Below are positions 1 to 9,890 of a DNA stretch of 64,000 nt, piece after piece. Under the pieces are notes generated by a model. The model was not told where the DNA came from. It made no database searches and saw only the letters and a program-made list of their open reading frames with translations. A program made the position numbers and the translations under genes. The stretch lies in the NCBI RefSeq assembly GCF_017916365.1, contig NZ_JAFMSU010000004.1, forward strand, positions 1 through 64,000, given 5' to 3'. Within the stretch, counting starts at the first letter, position 1. Each line of letters starts with the position of its first letter. The stretch is from Rufibacter roseolus (GTDB taxonomy: Bacteria; Bacteroidota; Bacteroidia; Cytophagales; Hymenobacteraceae).

Positions 1-1384
1 CATATCGGGCGACAAGACCGAGGCGAGCAAAGGACTGGATGACTACTGGGTCGTCAGGCTGGACAGGGATGGCAATAAACTCTGGGACAGGAGTATCGGG
101 GGGAGTGGCAGTGAGATTCAACAATCCCTAATTCAAACCTCTGATGGAGGCTACCTGCTGGGGGGATACTCCAACACAAGCATCTCAGGAGACAAGACTT
201 CAGGCTCCAGGGGGGGATACGATTACTGGGTCGTGAAGCTGGATTCAGAGGGCAATAAACTTTGGGACAGGACTGTCGGCGGAAGTGGCAATGAGGAATT
301 TCTTTACGCCTTGGCACAGACTCTGGACGGAGGATACGTTCTAGGCGCTAACTCCGGCTCCGGCGTATCGGGCGACAAGACCGAGGCGAGCAAAGGACTG
401 AGTGACTACTGGGTCATCAGGCTGGACGGAGATGGCAATAAACTCTGGGACAGGACTATCGGGGGGAATGGGATTGAAAGACTGCAGAGTCTGATCCTGA
501 CTTCGGATGGGGGCTATCTGTTGGGCGGGTACTCCTATTCCCGTTACAATGGCGACAAATCAGAGGCGAGTAGGGGACTAAGCGACTATTGGGTGGTGAG
601 GCTGGACGAAAACGGCAACAAAGTCTGGGATAAGACGATAGGGGGGGATATGTCTGATGACAACCTCTTTGGCTTGGCACAGGCCTCGGATGGGGGCTTC
701 ATCCTTGGGGGGAACTCTACCTCCAACCTTTCGGGGGACAAAACAGAGACAAATGACGGGGAAAGCGACTACGGTTCTGATTATTGGCTAGTAAAAATAT
801 TTGCCCCAGGGGAGGAACCCCTCCCGGTTACTTGGGTCTCCTTCGAGGGCAGGCCATCCGCGGAAGCAAACAGTTTGGCTTGGGCAACCGCCTCGGAGTC
901 AGGGACCGAGTTATTCGTGGTAGAGCGCTCTGGGGATATAAAGGAATTTATTTCAATCGGGGAGGTGCCCGCTTCCGGCAATAGCAGCCAATTGCAGCAA
1001 TACACTTTCATGGATGCCCACCTCCCAAAAGGAGCTGTAACTCTTTATTACAGGCTGAAGCAGTTGGATTTGGACGGCAGATACGAGTACAGTAAGACAA
1101 TAGCTGTGAAGTCGCACAGCCAAAGAAGAGGGAAAGAATTGACGGTGTACCCCAATCCGTTTGGGAGAAGCCTCAGCTTGCTGTCTGTTACCTCTGTCCT
1201 TGGTAATAAAGGGTTCGTAAGCCTTTACGGGGTGGATGGCCGTAAAGTATTCCAAGGTGATATAACGCCACAGTTAGGGAGGAAAGTGATTTTTATCGAT
1301 AATTTGCCTGAATTGGCTCCGGGGGTGTACTTCCTTAACATTTCTCTGGACGGGGAAACCTCTGTGTACAGGTTGGTGAAATAG
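1..1384 (+). CDS. T9SS-exported repeat surface protein, 5' partial
   Basis: The reading frame is open from base 2, so the gene begins outside the window; about 460 residues are visible. The first ~260 residues are tandem ~60-residue repeats, each with 'SDGGYLLGG', 'SGDKTEAS', 'DYWVVRLD' and 'GNKLWDR' elements, a beta-propeller-like repeat common in Bacteroidota surface proteins. Residues ~270-375 form a beta-sandwich segment typical of T9SS cargo ('LPVTWVSFEG', 'YYRLKQLDLDG'). The last ~85 residues form a T9SS C-terminal sorting domain with 'YPNPF' and 'LAPGVYFLNI'. The protein is therefore inferred to cross the outer membrane by T9SS and be surface-attached or released. The same repeat family ends the protein encoded at 4853-9835, so the two genes share modular sequence. 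The ligand or role is unknown. Confidence 0.88.
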   Translation, partial: ISGDKTEASKGLDDYWVVRLDRDGNKLWDRSIGGSGSEIQQSLIQTSDGGYLLGGYSNTSISGDKTSGSRGGYDYWVVKLDSEGNKLWDRTVGGSGNEEFLYALAQTLDGGYVLGANSGSGVSGDKTEASKGLSDYWVIRLDGDGNKLWDRTIGGNGIERLQSLILTSDGGYLLGGYSYSRYNGDKSEASRGLSDYWVVRLDENGNKVWDKTIGGDMSDDNLFGLAQASDGGFILGGNSTSNLSGDKTETNDGESDYGSDYWLVKIFAPGEEPLPVTWVSFEGRPSAEANSLAWATASESGTELFVVERSGDIKEFISIGEVPASGNSSQLQQYTFMDAHLPKGAVTLYYRLKQLDLDGRYEYSKTIAVKSHSQRRGKELTVYPNPFGRSLSLLSVTSVLGNKGFVSLYGVDGRKVFQGDITPQLGRKVIFIDNLPELAPGVYFLNISLDGETSVYRLVK

Positions 1385-1392
1385 GTATAAAG

Positions 1393-1428
1393 CAAAACCA
1401 ATGATTGCTTAATGGATATTTGGTTTTG
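1393..1428 (+). terminator. possible terminator hairpin after surface protein gene
   Basis: Two perfect 9-bp arms (CAAAACCAA at 1393-1401 and TTGGTTTTG at 1420-1428) flank an 18-nt loop, nine bases after the stop codon at 1384. The loop is long and the stem AT-rich, so this is only a weak terminator candidate. Confidence 0.3.
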
Positions 1429-1978
1429 GATCATTAAATAGAACTAATCTATTTCGATACTGCTGTCAATCAATGTAAATGCGGCACGCGCCTGGGACTC
1501 CAAAGGCCAGACTGGATGTGATGTTATTTAAGCAATGAAACAAACTTATATGTCCCATAAAACGCCCGGTTTTCGGGACCCTGGGTGCTGTTCTCATATA
1601 TGCCTCCATTCCTTAACAGCCATCCCGGCTGCCCATCCCACAAAACAAACCATTATTTGGTTCTCGGGACGGCTTTTGAAGGAAGTATTAAGATGCAGTG
1701 GTCTCCATAAAAAGAAAATGATTTTTCATATTATTGCCTAATAAAATCATATAATAGCTTAAAATTACTCCATATATTGTAGCTTACCTACTCTTCTGGT
1801 ACTCTTTTGCCCAAAGGATAACAAACAAAGCCGGGTAAAGCCCTTGCCGGTGAGGTTTGCGGCCCACCCTGCAGTCATTCAGCTGTACAGGACCAGGGGC
1901 CTCTGCCTCCCTTTGGGTCGGGTAGCCTACGTTATCACTGACAGCTTGCCCTATTACCGAAGAACCAACCTGTACCCG
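1429..1978. other. intergenic, no supported gene
   Basis: Only short frames without recognisable protein character are present. The frame of the next gene stays open upstream to about 1844, but that extension is not hydrophobic or signal-like and precedes a good signal peptide, so it is treated as leader DNA. No RNA gene or repeat was recognised. Confidence 0.5.
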
Positions 1979-3514
1979 ATGAAAAGATCCTTACTCTCCC
2001 TTCTGTTGGCGGTCCTTTGCCTGAGCGCGGGCGCGCGGCAGCAGCGGCAGCAATGCGTGCCGGTCCTCACCACCCAGGAGGAGGTGGACAATTTCCCAAA
2101 ACTGACCTGCGAGGTCATTGGCCTGGTCATCCAGGGCAGCAGGGCCCCGGGGGGCATCCGCAACCTGGACGCCCTCAAATCCCTCACCTCCGTCACAGGG
2201 TCCGTCCACCTGTCCCTCTCCGGCGTCGAGAGCATAGAGGGCTTGGAGAACCTTGCCACCGTCGGGGGCGACTTTTCCATATCGGGCATGGATGAGATCT
2301 CCTCCCTGCTGGTGGACGATTTCTCGGCCCTGAGCAGCGTCGGGGGGCAACTTAACATCAGGGGGAACCCCGGGTTGACCATCCTGCACTCCTTCTGGAA
2401 GCTGCGCTCCGCAAAGACCGTCGACATCGGCGACAACCGGCGCCTGGAGGACGTCCGCGGCTTCCCCCTCTTCAACACCACCACGTTTTTCACCATAAGC
2501 TACTGCCCCTCCTTGGCCGATATCTCGGGGTTCGACAACCTGACCTCGGTGTACCCGGCCAAGGAGGGGGAGGGCTCAATCCTTTACATCGGGAACAACC
2601 CCGCCCTGAGGACCATCACCGGCTTCAAGGGCCTGGGCAAGGTGGATGAGATGATGCTCACCACCAACAGGTCACTGGCCGACATCCCCAGCTTCAACGG
2701 CCTGAAGGAGTTCAACTCCATCGCGATCGGGAGCGACTCCGCCCTGGTGGATATCTCCGGCTTCAACGGCGGCTTCACCGAGGGGGGTAGCCTCACCATC
2801 TCGCGCAACCCCAAGCTAAGGGCCGTCACGGGCTTCAATGGCCTCAAGGCCAAGACCCTGGCTATCAACTCAAACGAGGCCCTGGCGGAGATCGCGGGGT
2901 TCGATGACGTGGATGCCAGCACCATCAATATCGGCTACCATGACAACCTGGTGAAAATCTCCGGGTTCAGGAATATCGGGGCGGCAGAGACCCTGTCCAT
3001 CACCGATAACGGCAAACTGGAGACGGTCTCGGGATTTGACCGGCTGAAAGAGCTCAAATCCCTCTTTATAAGCCGGAATGGGTCCATAGCCACCTTGGCG
3101 GGCTCTTTCCCCTCCCTGGACCAGGCCCTGCTCGAGCAGCTGTCCGTCAACAATAACCCGAGGCTTTCCTTCTGCTCAGCCCCCTGGATGTGCGCCTTTA
3201 TGCGCGACAACATGAGGGGCAACCAGGTCCATTCGAACGCGCCTGGGTGCCAGGGGCCCAACGAGGTGCTCGCAGGCTGCAACCCACTGGCTGCCGCCGA
3301 GGAGGAAAGACCAGCCCCGCCCATGTTCCCCAACCCTACCACGGGACACCTCCGCTTCGGCAGGCACCTGCGGTTCACTATTTACGACGGGCTGGGCAGA
3401 CCTGTGCTCAAAGGCGAGGGCGAGGGGGTCTCCGTCTCTGCCCTTGCCCCGGGGGTGTATGTCCTGAGAACAGGGGAGAACGAGGAAAAGGCCTATAGGT
3501 TCGTCAAGGAGTAG
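1979..3514 (+). CDS. secreted LRR/receptor-L-domain-like protein with T9SS sorting domain
   Basis: The start chosen is ATG 1979, which begins a clear signal peptide (MKRSLLSLLLAVLCLSAGA). The same frame is open from 1844, but that adds 45 residues ahead of the signal. The protein is 511 residues. Residues ~30-420 consist of degenerate ~22-25-residue repeats of the 'L..I.GF..L' type ('ISGFDNLTSV', 'ITGFKGLGKV', 'VTGFNGLKAK'), resembling the irregular leucine-rich repeats of receptor L-domain or ECM33-like proteins. A short Cys-rich cap follows ('FCSAPWMC', 'APGCQG', 'AGC'). A T9SS sorting domain with 'FPNPT', 'IYDGLGRPV' and 'LAPGVYVL' closes it. It is inferred to be surface-exposed and to bind a protein or glycan; no catalytic motif is visible. 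GC content is very high compared with the right half of the window. Confidence 0.87.
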   Translation: MKRSLLSLLLAVLCLSAGARQQRQQCVPVLTTQEEVDNFPKLTCEVIGLVIQGSRAPGGIRNLDALKSLTSVTGSVHLSLSGVESIEGLENLATVGGDFSISGMDEISSLLVDDFSALSSVGGQLNIRGNPGLTILHSFWKLRSAKTVDIGDNRRLEDVRGFPLFNTTTFFTISYCPSLADISGFDNLTSVYPAKEGEGSILYIGNNPALRTITGFKGLGKVDEMMLTTNRSLADIPSFNGLKEFNSIAIGSDSALVDISGFNGGFTEGGSLTISRNPKLRAVTGFNGLKAKTLAINSNEALAEIAGFDDVDASTINIGYHDNLVKISGFRNIGAAETLSITDNGKLETVSGFDRLKELKSLFISRNGSIATLAGSFPSLDQALLEQLSVNNNPRLSFCSAPWMCAFMRDNMRGNQVHSNAPGCQGPNEVLAGCNPLAAAEEERPAPPMFPNPTTGHLRFGRHLRFTIYDGLGRPVLKGEGEGVSVSALAPGVYVLRTGENEEKAYRFVKE

Positions 3515-4305
3515 GTGGCCGCTTATGGCTTGGCCGGAAGGGGAAGGCTGCCTGCGCAAAGTCGGGGAAAGGACCACAGGCAGAAAGACATGTTTGCTTC
3601 AAAATAATCCCTGCTTCAAATAACCTGCTTGCCGCTTGTCTTCGCCATTTTCTACGACTACTTTCGCTTCAGTTCTAGCAAATGCCAGAATGGAATCTGC
3701 TGTGAAAGGAAGTCCTCTTTCGGGTGAGCTTCGTATCCATTGTTAGTGGTCCATAGCACTAGGCGAAGTACCCAGAGCTACAAGGGCTATGGTCGTCTTG
3801 GGGTTAAAGAAGCTGACGCCAGTAGTAGAAGGAGGGGCAGTAACTTCTCCTTCTATGGGCAACTTCGGTGTCCGGGCCAAGTCCTTCCTATTTAACGAAT
3901 GCTTCATCCTATAAACACAAGCTACTAACCATAGGCACCTTCCAATCTTTAGAAGTGCAGCGTTGGAAGAACATAACCACATTTCACGAAAGCGACCTTT
4001 AAACAAAATTAAAATCAGTTTTGTATCTCTCAGTTGCCTTGCAGCCATAGGGGAACCTCATATATTTAAATTTTCTAATAAATAAATTACTTATTTTTAG
4101 GTATATACTTTTACGAGTTTTACTTTTTATCTTTAATAACTTGAAATACGGCCCCCGTAGCTGTCCTTCCATACTGCCTTCCCCCAAAGTGCGGCTTGAT
4201 AACTGATTTACTTCCTGTCCTTTAAAACCACCTTTCCCCTAAAGCCGCTTCGACCACACGGCTTTACTTAGCCCTTTTGTATTGCCCCATAGATGATGAA
4301 TTATG
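3515..4305. other. intergenic, possibly decayed coding DNA
   Basis: No intact gene is supported. On the minus strand one frame reads from about 4048 to 3743 and, beyond a TAA, continues in the same frame to about 3600 with plausible composition. I recognise no family in it, so it could be a relic or chance. Confidence 0.3.
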
Positions 4306-4787
4306 ATGACCTTCCATAGGACACTGACGGTACTTTTTTTTTTGCCTGTAGCCAAAAGACGGTAAGCCTGCAGAATAGGGATTTCGAGGTACTGCAGGCA
4401 ACTTCCCAGAAATGGGTTTCAGGGGTCCGAGGAGGCGGAAGTGGGATCACCTATAAATTGAGTGTCCAGATAATGACGGAAAAGAACCTGAAGTTTGACT
4501 CTTTATGGGTTTTGGATAAATGCCTGAGTATTAGATTGGAAAGGGGAGGGGAGTATGGAGACTTAAAATTATACAAAAAAGATGTAGTTACCTTGATCGC
4601 ATCCGAGTACCGGGGCGGACCGGGTGAAAACGGCAGGAAAGAGGAAGCCAGTGCCTCTTCGAAGGATCCTGCAAAAGCGCCTAATGAGTACGAAGGAGCG
4701 GCCTTGTTGAAATATAGGGTAAATGGTAGGGCAAAATACCTGCCGATCCCCCATATCGTAGCTAAACCCGATATATACGGGCAATAG
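4306..4787 (+). pseudogene. small lipoprotein gene with frameshift in poly-T tract
   Basis: ATG 4306 starts a hydrophobic signal (MTFHRTLTVLFF) that runs into ten consecutive T residues (4334-4343) and then off frame to an early stop. One additional T would join it to the downstream frame as 'FFFACSQK', a lipobox Cys followed by a continuous ~145-residue body ending at 4787. The total length of 482 nt is one short of a multiple of three, which agrees with a single missing base. The body contains 'GGGSGITYKLSV', 'FDSLWV' and 'YEGAALLKYRVNG', a pattern I associate with small Bacteroidota lipoproteins of unknown function. Without the extra T, only an internal start (TTG 4458 or ATG 4473) could express the C-terminal part. 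The shift could be a sequencing error, a mutation or slippage-based phase variation. Confidence 0.6.
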
Positions 4788-4852
4788 GGAAGCACTTGGT
4801 GTAAGAGACAAACCCAGATCACCTGCCATTTTCACCATGATTTTAAGGTCAT

Positions 4853-7800
4853 ATGAAACCAATTCTTACCCATAAAGCCCCCTATATTTTCTTTTTGCTT
4901 CTGTTTTTATCCGTTGATTCCTTTGGGCAGCAACCTTGGATGAATAATATTAATGATAAAAAGAATCCCAACTTCCATGAAGTGAAACGCGCTTTTGATA
5001 CTTACTGGAAAGGAAATGTCCCTGCAGGAGGCGTGGTCCCCAAAGGAAAAGGCTACAAGCAATTCAAGCGCTGGGAGTGGTTCTGGGAACCCAGGGTTGG
5101 GGCGAGTGGGGTGTTCCCTAGCCCTTCGGTGGTAGCGGAAGAATGGGAGAAATACAAAGCTGCTCACCCAGAAGCCAGCCAACCATCGCTTAAGGGGAAA
5201 CAATCGAAGGGCCAGGGGGAAAGCGACGGCCTGTCTCTCAGCGTTTCCCAATCGAGCGCCACGGGGGGGTGGGTGGCCCTGGGCCCCTCCTCCTCCCCAG
5301 GAGGGTATAACGGAGTAGGCCGGATCAATTGCATCGCCTTCCATCCTACTGACCCTAATATATTCTGGGTAGGAAGTGCCTCCGGGGGGATCTGGAAGAC
5401 AACGACCGCAGGTACCTCTTGGACACCTTTAACCGACAACTTGCCGGTGTTGGGGGTTTCGGCGATAGCGGTCAACCCCTCCAACCCCAGTATCATGTAC
5501 ATCGCGACCGGAGATCGGGACCATATTGCCACTTTTTCCGTGGGGGTTTTAAAGTCAACGGACGGGGGAGCGACGTGGGTCACCACAGGTTTAAGTTATA
5601 CCATCTCACAGCAAATGAGGGTAAAGGGGCTTATCATTCACCCCACGAACCCGCTTGTGCTGGTGGCGGCTACTACCAACGGTCTTTACCGAACTGCAAA
5701 CGGCGGCACGAGTTGGGCCCTGGAGCAGTCAGGTGACTTCCAGGAAATTGTATTCAAGCCTGGCGACCCATCTACTATTTATGCCAGCTCCAACGGGGAT
5801 GCCCAGATTTACCGGTCAATAGACACAGGTGACACCTGGACCCAGGTAACCGCCTTCAGTGGAATGAACCGGATAGCCTTGGCGGTCACGAAGGCCAATT
5901 CTTCTATCGTAGGGGCGCTGTGCAGTAACAGCATCAATAGCGGGTTTAACGGCTATTATACGTCTACCAATAGCGGGGCCTCCTTTAGTTTAACATATGG
6001 AACTGGGGGATTGAATCTGCTTGGTTATGCTAAAAATGGAAGTGATGCTGGTGGACAGGGTTGGTATGATCTGTGCTTAGCCATTTCCCCCACCAATGCC
6101 AGTGTGGTGTATACGGGTGGTGTGAACACTTGGAAATCCACCACCGGGGGTAGCAGTTGGACTATCAACTCCATGTGGTCTTTGAACGATGGACCGGGAG
6201 TGCCCATCGTGCATGCGGACAAACATTGGCAGGCATTCCACCCCTTAAACCCGGGCACCCTCTATGAGTGCAATGACGGGGGCCTGTACAAGACCTCAGA
6301 TGGGGGCGTCACCTGGACGGATTTGAGCAACGGTCTTGGCATCACCCAATTCTATCGGATGGGTAATTCTGCCACCAACCCGAACCTTACGATAGCAGGC
6401 GCCCAGGACAATGGCACCAAGATAAGGAACTCCTCAACCTACACCGACAACATAGGCGGAGACGGCATGGAGGCGATTATCGACTATTCCAATCCCAGCA
6501 TCATGTACGGTTGCCTGCAGAATGGGACCATCATGAAATCTACGGATGGAGGGGCCAGCTTCACCAGTATTTCGGCGGGTCTTCCCCAAGGCCGTGATTT
6601 CTCGGCTTGGGTGACGCCCTACGTAATAGACCCCGTCAATCCCCAAACCTTGTATTCAGGGTCAGGAAACGATGTTTACAAAACCATCGACGGAGGGGCA
6701 AACTGGGCGAAGATTTCCTCTTCCTTGAGCCCTAATAGGTTTCTTACAACCCTAGCAGTAGCCCCTAGTAATACCCAAACAATATACGCTGGCAGCGACT
6801 ACTTCCTTTACAAAACTACCACCGGCGGAGGGAGCTGGGGTTCCCTTAACCTGCCCTCGAGCGAAACCCTGACTTCCATTGAAATACATCCTTCTAACCC
6901 ACAGATCGTCTGGATTACTTTTTCCGGCTACACTTCCGGAGCAAAGGTATTCAGGACCGATAACGGGGGGGCAACCTGGGTGAACATATCCGGTACCCTG
7001 CCCAATCTTCCAGCTAATACGATCGAATATGATAAGAATACCGGGGTTTTGTACCTGGGGAATGATGTAGGGGTGTTTGTGCGGCACCCGGGGATGCAGG
7101 ATTGGCAGGTATTCGACTCTGGGTTACCGAACGTGGTGGTCAATGAGTTGGAAATCCACTACAGCACCAGCCGTCTAAGGGCGGCCACCTACGGCAGAGG
7201 ATTGTGGGAGTCTGACTTGCTGGTGAATGACGCTCCTCCCACCGTGAGCCTTACCTCACCGGCGAACGGAGCGGTCTTCAGTGCCCCGGCCACCATCACC
7301 ATCACGGCCAACGCGGCCGATGCTGGGGGCAGTATCAGTAAAGTGGAGTTCTTTAGTGGTGGCACCAGGCTGGGGGAAGACCTGACTGCCCCTTACTCCT
7401 ACAGCTGGGCAGGCGTGCCCCTTGGAGACTACGCGCTTACCGCCAAAGCTACTGACAACATTGGTCTCTCCAATACTTCGCTTCCTGTTTCCATAAAGGT
7501 GGCAGACTACTGTGTTCCCGTCTATACGGACGGATGCGTGAGTTTCGCCACCCTGGTGAATAACTTCAGCTTCCACACGCTGGTGAACAACAATTCCGGC
7601 TGTGGCAGCGGGACTGCCCCAGGGTACATAAATTACCCTCCTTCCGGCACCCTCACCACGACCGTCCTCCGCGGCCAGAGCTATCCCCTCAGCATGCAGG
7701 GAACGGATTACCCTGAATATTTCGGGGTATGGATCGACTACAACAGGGATAGGGATTTCGATGACCCGGGTGAGTTTGTGTACGCCTCGCCTACTACCGG

Positions 7801-9835
7801 GACAAACCAGTTCACGGCCTCCATTCCCATCCCGGCCACGGCAGCCCTGGGCACTACCCGGATGAGGGTGAGAAGCAACTGGGACCCCGTGATTACCGGC
7901 AACCAGTCGTGTTCCCCCATGACCTGGGGCGAGGCCGAGGACTACACCATCACCCTATCGGACGGGAACACCCCGCCCACCGTGAGCCTTACCTCCCCGG
8001 CAAGCGGGGCGGTCTTCACCGCCCCAGCCACCGTCAGCCTCGCGGCCACGGCAGCCGATGCGGGGGGCAGCGTGGCCAAGGTTGAGTTCTACCAGGGAGC
8101 CACCAAGCTGGGGGAAGACCTGACCTCCCCCTATTCCTTTAGCTGGACAGGAGTGGCAGCCGGAAGTTATTCTATTACAGCCAGGGCTATAGATAACTTG
8201 GGCAGTATGACGACCTCAGCTCCGCGGTCAATCACGGTACAGGCGCTCAGCACCTGGAACAGAAGGTTCGGGGGCTCGGCCAGTGATGATTTCACCGCCG
8301 CCGTCAAGACCAGTGACGGGGGCTACCTGTTGGGGGGATTTTCCTCCTCAGGCATCAGCGGGGACAGAACCCAAGCGAGCCAAGGCCTGACGGATTTCTG
8401 GATCGTGAAGACCGGCAGCACGGGCGCCAAAGCATGGGACAAGCGATTCGGCGGCTCGGCCGAGGACAACCTGTATTCCATTGTCCAGACCAGCGATGGG
8501 GGCTACCTGTTGGGAGGGCAATCCAGGTCAGGGATAGGGGGTGACCGGACACAGGGCAGCCAAGGCGGATATGATTACTGGATCGTGAAAGTCAGCAGCA
8601 CCGGGGTGAAGCAGTGGGACAGGCGGTTCGGCGGCTCGGCGGATGATTACCTGAACACGGTTCTGTTGACCAGCGACGGGGCATACCTGCTGGCCGGGAC
8701 CTCCTCCTCAGGGATCAGCGGCGACAGGACGCAGGCGAGCCAGGGAGGACAGGACTTCTGGGTGGTGAAGGTGAGCGGCACGGGCACCAAGTTATGGGAC
8801 AAACGGTTCGGCGGCTCAGCTAGTGATTACCTGGAGAAAGCCGTTACTACCTCAGATGGGGGGTTTCTGTTGGGAGGGCGCTCCTCCTCCGGCATTAGCG
8901 GGGACAGGACACAGGCCAGCCAGGGCCTGACGGACTATTGGGTCGTGAAGATCGGCGGCACGGGCACCAAGCTGTGGGACAAACGGTTCGGGGGATCGGC
9001 GGACGACAACCTGTTTGGCCTGGCAAGGGCGAGTGATGGCAGCTTCCTGCTGGCCGGGAACTCAAAGTCCGGCGCGGGGGGGGACAAGACGGAGGCGGGA
9101 CGGGGATTGAACGATCTCTGGGTCGTGAAAGTCAGCAGCACGGGCACAAAGCTTTGGGACCGGCGGTTCGGCGGTACGGCCGAGGAATTCCTGAACGACG
9201 TGGTTGCCACCAGCGACGGGGGCTACCTGCTGGCCGGGACCTCCTCCTCGGGGATCAGCGGGGATAAGACGCAGGCCAGCCAGGGCGGATATGACTATTG
9301 GGCGGTGAAATTGAGCAGCACCGGCGCCAAGCAGTGGGACAAGCGGTTCGGAGGCTCAGGCACCGACCAAACGAAAGCGGCCCTGCAGACGTCCGATGGA
9401 GGGTATTTACTGGGAGGGCGTTCCGCTTCCGGCATCAGCGGGGACAGGACCGAGGGAAGCCGGGGTGGAAACGACTTCTGGGTGGTCAAGGTCGGAAGTT
9501 CCGGAACGTTGGCCCCCATCGCTCCTTCCGTCTTGGCGGATACCGGTATCCTGGCAGAGGCCCAGGCAAATGGGGACACCTTCCTGAAGGCTGACCCTAA
9601 CCCTTTTACCGAAATGGTGACCCTGCATTTCCTGTTGGCCGACCGGGGTTGGATCAGTCTGAAGGTATATAACGAACAAGGGTTGGTGGTCGCAAGGGTG
9701 TATGAGGGTGAGGAGGAGTCCGGCCCTCGCTCCTATGCTTGGAAGGCGGAGGGTCAGAAACCAGGGGTTTACCTGGTTCGGCTGATCACCGGCGCTGGCA
9801 AAGCCTTCTACCGTAAAGTCGTCCTTATCAGGTAA
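4853..9835 (+). CDS. giant multidomain surface protein: BNR/VPS10-like propeller, Ig, GEVED, repeats, T9SS
   Basis: The 1660-residue protein starts with a signal peptide (ATG 4853; hydrophobic core 'IFFLLLFLSV'). Residues ~135-790 carry many Asp-box/BNR motifs of the S-x-D-x-G-x-x-W type ('STDGGATWV', 'TSDGGVTWT', 'TDNGGATWV'), as in VPS10/sortilin-like propellers of Bacteroidota exoproteins. Two near-identical Ig-like domains (about residues 794-885 and 1040-1130, each starting 'PPTVSLTSPA') flank a GEVED domain ('FGVWIDYNRDRDF', 'WGEAEDYTI'). Seven tandem 60-residue repeats fill residues 1139-1558. A T9SS sorting domain ends the protein ('KADPNPF', 'KPGVYLVRL'). It is inferred to be exported and cell-surface attached, acting as adhesin or glycan-binding protein; no hydrolase active site is obvious. 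It lies just after the broken lipoprotein gene on the same strand. Confidence 0.9.
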   Translation: MKPILTHKAPYIFFLLLFLSVDSFGQQPWMNNINDKKNPNFHEVKRAFDTYWKGNVPAGGVVPKGKGYKQFKRWEWFWEPRVGASGVFPSPSVVAEEWEKYKAAHPEASQPSLKGKQSKGQGESDGLSLSVSQSSATGGWVALGPSSSPGGYNGVGRINCIAFHPTDPNIFWVGSASGGIWKTTTAGTSWTPLTDNLPVLGVSAIAVNPSNPSIMYIATGDRDHIATFSVGVLKSTDGGATWVTTGLSYTISQQMRVKGLIIHPTNPLVLVAATTNGLYRTANGGTSWALEQSGDFQEIVFKPGDPSTIYASSNGDAQIYRSIDTGDTWTQVTAFSGMNRIALAVTKANSSIVGALCSNSINSGFNGYYTSTNSGASFSLTYGTGGLNLLGYAKNGSDAGGQGWYDLCLAISPTNASVVYTGGVNTWKSTTGGSSWTINSMWSLNDGPGVPIVHADKHWQAFHPLNPGTLYECNDGGLYKTSDGGVTWTDLSNGLGITQFYRMGNSATNPNLTIAGAQDNGTKIRNSSTYTDNIGGDGMEAIIDYSNPSIMYGCLQNGTIMKSTDGGASFTSISAGLPQGRDFSAWVTPYVIDPVNPQTLYSGSGNDVYKTIDGGANWAKISSSLSPNRFLTTLAVAPSNTQTIYAGSDYFLYKTTTGGGSWGSLNLPSSETLTSIEIHPSNPQIVWITFSGYTSGAKVFRTDNGGATWVNISGTLPNLPANTIEYDKNTGVLYLGNDVGVFVRHPGMQDWQVFDSGLPNVVVNELEIHYSTSRLRAATYGRGLWESDLLVNDAPPTVSLTSPANGAVFSAPATITITANAADAGGSISKVEFFSGGTRLGEDLTAPYSYSWAGVPLGDYALTAKATDNIGLSNTSLPVSIKVADYCVPVYTDGCVSFATLVNNFSFHTLVNNNSGCGSGTAPGYINYPPSGTLTTTVLRGQSYPLSMQGTDYPEYFGVWIDYNRDRDFDDPGEFVYASPTTGTNQFTASIPIPATAALGTTRMRVRSNWDPVITGNQSCSPMTWGEAEDYTITLSDGNTPPTVSLTSPASGAVFTAPATVSLAATAADAGGSVAKVEFYQGATKLGEDLTSPYSFSWTGVAAGSYSITARAIDNLGSMTTSAPRSITVQALSTWNRRFGGSASDDFTAAVKTSDGGYLLGGFSSSGISGDRTQASQGLTDFWIVKTGSTGAKAWDKRFGGSAEDNLYSIVQTSDGGYLLGGQSRSGIGGDRTQGSQGGYDYWIVKVSSTGVKQWDRRFGGSADDYLNTVLLTSDGAYLLAGTSSSGISGDRTQASQGGQDFWVVKVSGTGTKLWDKRFGGSASDYLEKAVTTSDGGFLLGGRSSSGISGDRTQASQGLTDYWVVKIGGTGTKLWDKRFGGSADDNLFGLARASDGSFLLAGNSKSGAGGDKTEAGRGLNDLWVVKVSSTGTKLWDRRFGGTAEEFLNDVVATSDGGYLLAGTSSSGISGDKTQASQGGYDYWAVKLSSTGAKQWDKRFGGSGTDQTKAALQTSDGGYLLGGRSASGISGDRTEGSRGGNDFWVVKVGSSGTLAPIAPSVLADTGILAEAQANGDTFLKADPNPFTEMVTLHFLLADRGWISLKVYNEQGLVVARVYEGEEESGPRSYAWKAEGQKPGVYLVRLITGAGKAFYRKVVLIR
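8267..9526 (+). repeat. seven tandem 180-bp coding repeats
   Basis: Seven in-register units of 60 codons begin with 'FGGSA' and end with 'K.WDKR', each containing 'TSDGGYLL', 'SGISGDRTQASQG' and 'DYWVVK'. Units are highly similar at DNA level and related to the repeats in the gene at 1-1384, making this a recombination-prone tract and a possible assembly hazard. Confidence 0.85.
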
Positions 9836-9890
9836 TCGGCGGATCTTCAGCTTTTGCAGTGACTTAGGTCAATGGCATACGAAAGGGAAT

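Noticed and set aside
1535-1741. 68-codon plus-strand frame between two surface-protein genes
   Set aside because: Composition is not protein-like, with many Cys/His/Pro and no domain, and it lies in a gene-free spacer.
3600-4048. Minus-strand frame continuing across a TAA, with coding-like composition
   Set aside because: No family resemblance, one stop, and no matching start signal. Kept only as a possible relic.
8267-9526. Regular repeats first considered as a CRISPR-like or satellite array
   Set aside because: The units are 180 bp, contiguous, in frame and coding, with no spacers.
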